Source: Alphaproteobacteria bacterium
GTDB taxonomy: Bacteria; Pseudomonadota; Alphaproteobacteria; JAJUGE01
DNA length: 46,706 bases
Direction: 5' to 3'
NCBI GenBank assembly: GCA_029268305.1
Contig: JAJUGE010000015.1
Span: 1 to 46,706 of the forward strand
Positions within the stretch are counted from its first letter, which is position 1; each line of letters begins with the position of its first letter. Positions 41,697 to 46,706 of the stretch are shown here, piece by piece. The position numbers and the translations under genes are program-made. The notes below the pieces were generated by a model. The model made no database searches and was not told the DNA's origin. It was given only the letters and a program-made list of their open reading frames with translations.

Positions 41697-42031
41697 TGCG
41701 GATCGACGAGCTACTCGCCACGATCCGGCCGTTGCACCGGGAGGATCTGGAGCGATGGGTGCAGGAGGCGTGGGTCTCGGCCCTGGACGAAGGCGGCACC
41801 CTCCATTTCAGCGACATGGAGTGCGCCCGGGTCCGCCTGATCTGCACGCTGCGATACGACTGGGAGGTCGAGGAGGAGAGTGTGCCGATCATCCTCTCGC
41901 TGCTCGACCAGCTCTACGAGACACGGCGCGAGCTGAATGCCCTCGCCGCCGCGGTCGCCCGCCAGAGCAGCGAGGTGCGGGAGGCTATCCTGCGTGCCAT
42001 GCAGACGAGGGATGATCCAGCCGGCGATTGA
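41693..42031 (+). CDS. cbpM: CbpM-type chaperone modulator
   Basis: A 112-residue MerR-like protein that binds CbpA and blocks its co-chaperone action in E. coli. EAWVSALDEGGTLHFSDMECARVRLICTLRYDWEVEEESVPIILSLLDQLYETRRELNALAAAV fits this small family (a MerR-type helix-turn-helix remnant followed by a coiled coil). ATG 41693 overlaps the cbpA stop; ATG 41696 follows directly. The cbpA-cbpM coupling is conserved in Proteobacteria and identifies the protein better than its sequence alone. Confidence 0.85.
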   Translation: MMRIDELLATIRPLHREDLERWVQEAWVSALDEGGTLHFSDMECARVRLICTLRYDWEVEEESVPIILSLLDQLYETRRELNALAAAVARQSSEVREAILRAMQTRDDPAGD

Positions 42032-43292
42032 CCGACGCGTCGATCGCACCCACCTTCGGCCTTCCGTTTTCCGCTCACTCTCCTCGGATCCGACGCTCTT
42101 GACACCAGACGTTCCCCGCCGCCCCGGGCTGTTCATCCTGGTGGCCATTTCGGGCATGGGCCCGCTCGCGCTGAACATCTTCATGCCCTCGATGCCGGGG
42201 CTGCAGCGGGTGTTCAATGCCGATTACGCGACCGTCCAGCTCACCCTGACCCTGTTCCTGATCGGCCTCGCGGTGGCGCAGCTCGCCTACGGCCCGATCT
42301 CCGACCGTCACGGCCGCCGGCCGGTTCTGCTCGGCGGCATGGCGGTATTCGTTCTGGGCAGCATCGCCTGCCTCGTGGCACCCACGATCGAGATCCTGAT
42401 CGCCGCCCGCGTGCTCCAGGCGGTCGGCGCCTGTTCCGGCATGGTGCTGTCGCGGGCGATCATCCGCGACCTCTACGACCGCGAACAGGCGGTGAGCATG
42501 CTCGCCTACGTCATGGCGGCGATGGTGGTGATCCCGATGCTCGCCCCCTCGATCGGCGGGGTGCTCGACGAGTGGTTCGGCTGGTGGGCGAGCTTCGCCT
42601 TCTGCGCGCTCGCCGGAGCGATCGTCCTGTTCGCGTCGTGGCTGGCACTCCACGAATCGCATACGCCGAGCACGGCCGTGCGCGGTGCCGCCGATATGGG
42701 CTTCGACTTCATCCGGCTGCTGCGCAATCCGAGCTTCGCCAGCTACGGCTTTCAGGGCGCCTTCACCTCCAGCGCCTTCTTCTCGTTCCTGAGCGGCGCT
42801 CCCTACGTCACGATCGACCTGCTCGGGCGCAGCCCGGCCGAATACGGCCTCTACTTCATCTCGCTGTCGCTGATGTACATCCTCGGCAACTTCCTGACCG
42901 GGCGCCTCTCGAAGCGGATCGGCCTCGACCGCATGATCTGGATCGGAACGTCGCTCGGGATCCTGGGTACCGGCCTGCTGCTGGTGTGCGTGTCGGCGGG
43001 GCTGCTGACGATCTGGATCCTGTTCGGCACGATCGCGATCATGACCGTGGGCAACGGCCTCGCCATTCCGAACAGCATGGCCGGCGCGATTTCGGCCGAG
43101 CCGCGGATCGCGGGCGCAGCGGCCGGCCTCGCCGGCTTTCTTCAGATGGGGCTGGGTGCCGCGGCCACGCTGCTGGTCGGCGCCCTGCTCGAGGACACCG
43201 CCCTGCCGCTCGCGGCCGTCATGTTCTCAGGAGCCGTCACAGGCTTCGCGATTCACGCGGCGCGGCAGCTCAGACGTTCGGCGCCGGTCTGA
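42012..43292 (+). CDS. Bcr/CflA-family multidrug efflux MFS transporter
   Basis: A 12-helix drug:H+ antiporter of the Bcr/CflA group. LFILVAISGMGPLALNIFMPSMPGLQRVFNADYATVQLTLTLFLIGLAVAQLAYGPISDRHGRRPVLLGGM is the characteristic front, with motif A (DRHGRRPV); motif C-like VLQAVGACSGMVLSRAIIRDLYDREQA follows. ATG 42012 gives 426 residues but overlaps cbpM and has a poor ribosome site; TTG 42099 gives 397 residues, closer to the family length, and starts just ahead of the first helix. Probably distal in the same transcript as cbpA-cbpM. Convergent with the exported protein gene 20 bases on. Confidence 0.87.
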   Translation: MIQPAIDRRVDRTHLRPSVFRSLSSDPTLLTPDVPRRPGLFILVAISGMGPLALNIFMPSMPGLQRVFNADYATVQLTLTLFLIGLAVAQLAYGPISDRHGRRPVLLGGMAVFVLGSIACLVAPTIEILIAARVLQAVGACSGMVLSRAIIRDLYDREQAVSMLAYVMAAMVVIPMLAPSIGGVLDEWFGWWASFAFCALAGAIVLFASWLALHESHTPSTAVRGAADMGFDFIRLLRNPSFASYGFQGAFTSSAFFSFLSGAPYVTIDLLGRSPAEYGLYFISLSLMYILGNFLTGRLSKRIGLDRMIWIGTSLGILGTGLLLVCVSAGLLTIWILFGTIAIMTVGNGLAIPNSMAGAISAEPRIAGAAAGLAGFLQMGLGAAATLLVGALLEDTALPLAAVMFSGAVTGFAIHAARQLRRSAPV

Positions 43293-43311
43293 CGGTGCGC
43301 GCGACCGCCCG

Positions 43312-43980
43312 TCAGGAGCCGGAGCCCTTCGCCGCCTCCGGCTGCTCCTGCGGCTTCGTGGCGGCGGTGCGGGTCGCGTCCAGCTTCGGTTTGGGCTCGG
43401 GCTTCGGCGCTCCGGCCGCTATGGGCTGCGAACGCGAAACGGCAGCGACGTTACGGGTGGGCGCGGCAGCCTTGGCAGGCGATGCCGCGGCCTGGACGGT
43501 GGCGGGCTTCGGCTGGCCGCACAGCGGAACGTCGTGCGTGGAAGCCGTCGGCCGGGCCGAGGCGAACTTCACGAGCTCCTTCGGCTCGACCTTCATGAGG
43601 TCTTCGAAGAGTTGCGCCGCGGCGGCACAGAAGGTCGCCGCTTCCGCCAGGCTCCGCTGCGACGCCTCGTTGGCGAGGCTGGTGACGAACTGGTTCATTT
43701 CCTTGTTCGCGCGCCCGCCGTGGCTGCGCTGGAAATATTTCTTCATCACGCCGGCGCGCTTGATCAGCTCGTTCTCGAACCGACCCACGAACGCCTTGTA
43801 GCGCTGGTTCTCGCCGCAGCTCAGCGCCGCAACGACCAGCTCCGTCTGCAGGACGCGGGTGTCGAGCGCCTCGCGCTCCGCCGGATTTGCACAGACCGCG
43901 GCGGCCGCGGTTCCCGCACCGCCGATCAGCATCGCCCCCACGATCGCAGCCCGTCCGACATGCGCAAGAGATCGACTCAT
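43312..43980 (-). CDS. Exported protein of unknown function
   Basis: A 222-residue secreted or periplasmic protein. Signal peptide at about 1-28 (MSRSLAHVGRAAIVGAMLIGGAGTAAAA). The body (30-155) is helical and has four cysteines (C30, C55, C118, C154), likely two disulfides; TRVLQTELVVAALSCGENQRYKAFVGRFENELIKRAGVMKKYF and NEMxxFVTSLANEASQRSLAEAATFC-like segments are well formed. Residues 156-222 are Ala/Pro/Lys-rich low complexity and probably unstructured. I recall similar proteins of unknown function in alphaproteobacteria. AAGGGG precedes the ATG. Confidence 0.78.
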   Translation of the reverse strand: MSRSLAHVGRAAIVGAMLIGGAGTAAAAVCANPAEREALDTRVLQTELVVAALSCGENQRYKAFVGRFENELIKRAGVMKKYFQRSHGGRANKEMNQFVTSLANEASQRSLAEAATFCAAAAQLFEDLMKVEPKELVKFASARPTASTHDVPLCGQPKPATVQAAASPAKAAAPTRNVAAVSRSQPIAAGAPKPEPKPKLDATRTAATKPQEQPEAAKGSGS

Positions 43981-44142
43981 TGAATGCGCCCCTTCAACAT
44001 CCCGTCGGAACCCATTGAATTCCGAGGATCATGCCATTAACCAGCCCGCCCTGCAACGGCGAAACCGCGCCGATTTCGGACGAAGATGTGCCAAAATGGT
44101 GAAAATAGTCCGAACGTGCCCCCACCTTTGCCCCCGGCCAGT

Positions 44143-45072
44143 CTAGCCGACTTGCTGGTCTTCCCAATAGGGGCGAGTGCCGAATGTCTCGACGAGGAAG
44201 TCCACGAAGGCCCGGACCTTGACCGACAGGTTCCGGTTGTGCGGGTACACGGCGTGGATCGCCGTATCGATCGCGGTCGGGCTGACGAGGTAATCGCACA
44301 TGACCGGTCGCAGCCGTCCCGCCTGGAGATCGCCGCCGATCAGCCAAGTCGGCAGCAGCACGAGGCCGAGGCCGGCGAGCCCGGCCGCGTGCAGCGCCTC
44401 GGTGCTGTTCGTCTGCAGCGTCCCGGAGACCGGCACCTCGATCACGCCGCCGGAGGGGCCCTTGAGCTTCCAGACGATGTTGCCTTCGTTCCGCTTGTAG
44501 ATCAGGCAGTTATGCTCGGCGAGATCCTCCGGTTTCACCGGCTCGCCACGGCGCTCGAGATATTCCGGGCTGGCGGCGATCACGCGCCGGTTCGGGGCCA
44601 GTCGACGGGCGATCAGACTCGAATCCGCGAGCTCGCCGACCCGGATGGCGACGTCGGCGCCCTCCTCGACGAGGTCGACGAAATTGTCGGTCAGCGTGAG
44701 GTCGATGCTGAGGCCGGGATAGCGGTCGAGGAAGGCACGAATCGCCGGCGCCACGTGCAGGCGACCGAAGCCGATCGGCGCGTTGACCCGCAGCACGCCG
44801 CGCGGTGCCGCCTCGAGATGCGAGATCGCCCGGTTCGCTTCCTCGACCTCGAGCAGGATCCGCGCCGCGTGCCCGTAATAGAGGCGCCCGGCCTCCGTCA
44901 GGCTCAGCTTGCGGGTCGAGCGGTTGACGAGGCGAGCGCCGAGCGTGTTCTCGAGACCGCTGATCTGGCGGGAGACGGAGGACGGCACCAACCCCAGCCG
45001 CCGCCCCGCGGCCGAGAAGCTGCCGGCATCCACCACCTCGGCAAACAACCGCATTCCCGCCAGCAGATCCAT
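44143..45072 (-). CDS. LysR-family transcriptional regulator
   Basis: A 309-residue LysR regulator. The helix-turn-helix lies in the first 60 residues (LLAGMRLFAEVVDAGSFSAAGRRLGLVPSSVSRQISGLENTLGARLVNRSTRKLSLTEAG); the remainder is a periplasmic-binding-fold effector domain (VLRVNAPIGFGRLHVAPAIRAFLDRYPGLSIDL). It belongs to the CrgA-type subgroup by its front and by the S-S-V-S-R recognition helix. No divergent target gene is close by; the upstream gap is occupied by a palindromic element. Effector unknown. Confidence 0.92.
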   Translation of the reverse strand: MDLLAGMRLFAEVVDAGSFSAAGRRLGLVPSSVSRQISGLENTLGARLVNRSTRKLSLTEAGRLYYGHAARILLEVEEANRAISHLEAAPRGVLRVNAPIGFGRLHVAPAIRAFLDRYPGLSIDLTLTDNFVDLVEEGADVAIRVGELADSSLIARRLAPNRRVIAASPEYLERRGEPVKPEDLAEHNCLIYKRNEGNIVWKLKGPSGGVIEVPVSGTLQTNSTEALHAAGLAGLGLVLLPTWLIGGDLQAGRLRPVMCDYLVSPTAIDTAIHAVYPHNRNLSVKVRAFVDFLVETFGTRPYWEDQQVG

Positions 45073-45193
45073 CTCGGTGGCCCACGTCTTTGCTCAAAAC
45101 GCACGAACATTACTGCCATAGGGCCGATTGGCAACAGGGGGTTCGGGAATGGCAACCAGGTCACGCCGAGCCCTCGCGGCAGGCTACCCAATC

Positions 45194-45289
45194 CGTCTTC
45201 GCGAGCGACCGGAGGGAGCGCGGCGATCCAGGGCGGCAGCCATGCGGTGGCCCCTGGATCGCCGCGGCGCTCCGCGCCTCGCGAAGACG
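45194..45289. repeat. Palindromic intergenic element, family 1, copy F (most complete)
   Basis: CGTCTTCGCGAG (45194-45205) and CTCGCGAAGACG (45278-45289) are a perfect 12-bp inverted pair. Inside them GGAGGGAGCGCGGCGATCC and GGATCGCCGCGGCGCTCC continue the pairing with few breaks to a short core, so the whole element can fold into one long hairpin. It lies between the start of the LysR gene and the end of the UbiB-like gene. Confidence 0.9.
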
Positions 45290-45321
45290 GCCCTACCGGC
45301 CAGCGGGCGGTCTCTTCCCGG

Positions 45322-46668
45322 TCAGCTGGCGCGCGGCAGGCCTACCGCGTCCAGCGCGGCGTTCTGGCGCGCCTCGAGCCGGTCGATGTCGAAGTCGCGT
45401 ACCAGGTCGTGGAACAGCTCGTACCAGTTGACCTCGGCCTTCAGGTGCATGAAGACCGATCCGAGCCCGATCGCCGAGCGATCCATCAGCACGAACTCGC
45501 GCGGCGGCCGCACGCCGCCGACCCGGCGCAGCGCGGCATGCACGCGGCCGGCGATCTCGGCGCCGTACTCCGTCCCGCGTCCAGGCTGTATCGGGCGCAC
45601 GCGGTTCTCCAGCAGCGGCCCGTACAGGTATTCCGCCCACTGGTTGAGGATATCGATCAGCTCTTTCGACGGGTTGGCGAAGCCCCAGGTCTCGTAGGCG
45701 TGGACCGCCAGCTCCCGGTCGTCGTTCTGGAGCGCGAAATAGAGGTCGATCACGCCCTTGACGAATTTCGGCCGGAACACGCGGATGCAGCCGAAATCCA
45801 GCAGGTTCACGCTGCCGTCCGGGCGCACGGTATAGTTGCCGAGGTGCGGGTCACCGTGGATGACGCCGTAGAAGTAGAACGGCACGTACCAGGCGCGGAA
45901 CATGTTGTAGGCGATCCGGTTGCGCAGCTCGACCGGCGCCTCGACGCAATCCAGGAGCGGCGCACCGTCGAGCCAGGTCATCGTGAGCAGGCGGCCGGTC
46001 GACAGCTCCGGCACCGGCTCGGGCACGTGCACGCCCGTTTCTTCGGCGAGCATGTGCCGGTAGAGCAGCATCTGCCGCGCCTCGCGCCGGTAATCCAGCT
46101 CCTCGCGCAGCCGCTCCGCCAGCTCGGCGTGGATCTGGTCGGTCTGGATCGCGCGGTCGTAACGTTGATAGAGCGAGAAGATCAGCCGAAGCTGCCGCAG
46201 ATCGGCCTCCACCGCCGACGCCATGTCGGGGTACTGGAGCTTGCAGGCGAGCGGTGTGCCGTCCTTGGACTTCGCGCGATGCACCTGCCCGAGCGAAGCG
46301 GCGCGCGCGGCGGTCCGCTCGAAGCTGCCGAAGCGCTCGAGCCAGCCAGGTCCGAGCTCGGTCTGCATGCGGCGCCGCACGAAGGGCCAGCCCATCGGCG
46401 GCGCGTTCGCCTGCAGCTGCTTCAGCTCCTGCACATATTCCCGCGGCAGGACGTCGGGCACCGTGGCCAGGATCTGCGCCACCTTCATCAGCGGCCCTTT
46501 CAGGCCGCCGAGGGCCGCGGTCAGCTCGGCCGCATTGCGGTCACGCCCTAGGTCCAGGCCCAGCCGCTGACCCGCCATGCGCGCGGCGACGCCCCCGACC
46601 GCCGTGCCGACCCGGGCATAGCGCCGGGCGCGTCCGCCGAAGCGGTTCTCCTCGGACCGCTCTGCCAT
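45322..46668 (-). CDS. ABC1/AarF/UbiB-family atypical kinase-like protein
   Basis: A 448-residue protein of the UbiB/ADCK family. Conserved parts include KGPLMKVAQILATVPDVLPREYVQELKQLQANAPPMGW (the KxGQ-type helix region), the Ala-rich loop AASLGQVHRA in place of the kinase Gly-loop, CKLQYP with the Lys, EELDYRREA, IHGDPHLGNY (catalytic-loop equivalent) and NLLDFG. Family members support quinone biosynthesis or lipid metabolism by ATPase activity. No ubi genes are adjacent, so the pathway here is open. The ATG at 46668 begins directly after the stop of an upstream gene. Confidence 0.92.
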   Translation of the reverse strand: MAERSEENRFGGRARRYARVGTAVGGVAARMAGQRLGLDLGRDRNAAELTAALGGLKGPLMKVAQILATVPDVLPREYVQELKQLQANAPPMGWPFVRRRMQTELGPGWLERFGSFERTAARAASLGQVHRAKSKDGTPLACKLQYPDMASAVEADLRQLRLIFSLYQRYDRAIQTDQIHAELAERLREELDYRREARQMLLYRHMLAEETGVHVPEPVPELSTGRLLTMTWLDGAPLLDCVEAPVELRNRIAYNMFRAWYVPFYFYGVIHGDPHLGNYTVRPDGSVNLLDFGCIRVFRPKFVKGVIDLYFALQNDDRELAVHAYETWGFANPSKELIDILNQWAEYLYGPLLENRVRPIQPGRGTEYGAEIAGRVHAALRRVGGVRPPREFVLMDRSAIGLGSVFMHLKAEVNWYELFHDLVRDFDIDRLEARQNAALDAVGLPRAS

Positions 46669-46706
46669 TCAGTCCATTTCCTCGAGCTCGGCGATGAAGC
46701 CCGAGA
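46669..46706 (-). CDS. 3' end of an upstream gene (partial)
   Basis: The window edge cuts a minus-strand reading frame that ends ...GFIAELEEMD then TGA, the stop lying directly before the ATG of the UbiB-like gene. The zero-base spacing suggests an operon. Too short to identify. Confidence 0.5.
   Translation of the reverse strand, partial: SGFIAELEEMD

Noticed and set aside
8762-45289. CRISPR array or tandem repeat cluster as explanation for the repeated palindromes
   Set aside because: The copies are single, kilobases apart and individually inverted-repeat structured, without regular spacers.
44086-46551. Plus-strand 821-codon frame opposite LysR and UbiB-like genes
   Set aside because: Antisense to two genes with clear motifs; no domain.

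Overview
The window is high-G+C bacterial DNA (about two thirds G+C by eye) with tightly packed genes and strong GGAGG-type ribosome binding sites. The gene families suggest an alphaproteobacterium, probably a Rhodospirillales/Rhizobiales-like heterotroph: twin-receptor TRAP transporter, C-P lyase operon under a HutC-type PhnF, CbpA/CbpM chaperones, Xre-RES toxin-antitoxin and two families of dispersed palindromic repeats. The genus cannot be fixed from the sequence alone.

Layout. 1-4.6 kb: a TRAP transporter with two paralogous substrate-binding proteins followed by the small and large permeases. 4.6-8.0 kb, minus strand: a probable operon of cupin, acyl-CoA dehydrogenase, small alpha/beta-barrel protein and MFS transporter. 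8.1-14.8 kb: single genes, namely exported MsrA, GluQRS, an esterase, a D-2-hydroxyacid dehydrogenase, an MmgE/PrpD protein, a TylF-like methyltransferase and a luciferase-like monooxygenase. 15.1-17.2 kb: a TfdA/TauD-like dioxygenase and a second luciferase-like oxidoreductase. 17.2-18.25 kb: a visibly A+T-richer insert with a small winged-helix protein and a DNA methyltransferase-like protein, tail to tail. 18.4-19.4 kb: a Xre/RES toxin-antitoxin module. 19.5-25.9 kb: a methyltransferase, an EamA transporter, an unknown membrane protein, a coupled luciferase-like monooxygenase/hydrolase pair and a chemoreceptor. 26.0-27.8 kb: tRNA-Asn, tRNA-Cys and tRNA-Phe around a REC-EAL response regulator.

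27.9-38.5 kb is the main functional unit, a C-P lyase operon reading leftwards: phnG-H-I-J-K-L-M, an HD-domain (PhnZ-like) oxygenase, then phnC-D-E, with the regulator phnF divergent. PhnCDE should import phosphonates. PhnGHIJK with L and M should break the C-P bond after ribosylation. The HD oxygenase could offer an oxidative route for a particular phosphonate. A 10-bp palindrome lies in the phnG/phnF gap and a Pho-box-like direct repeat lies just upstream of phnC, suggesting separate control by PhnF and by phosphate starvation.

38.5-43.3 kb: a NfeD-slipin pair, CbpA-like DnaJ with CbpM, and a Bcr/CflA drug exporter. 43.3-46.7 kb: an exported protein of unknown function, a LysR regulator, an ABC1/UbiB-family protein and the last codons of an upstream gene.

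Two sets of intergenic palindromic elements run through the window: six copies of an 83-99 bp family and three copies of a 74-139 bp family. Three of the gaps inside the phn operon, and the gap inside the toxin-antitoxin operon, are filled by these elements. No rRNA, CRISPR array, transposase or integrase was recognised.
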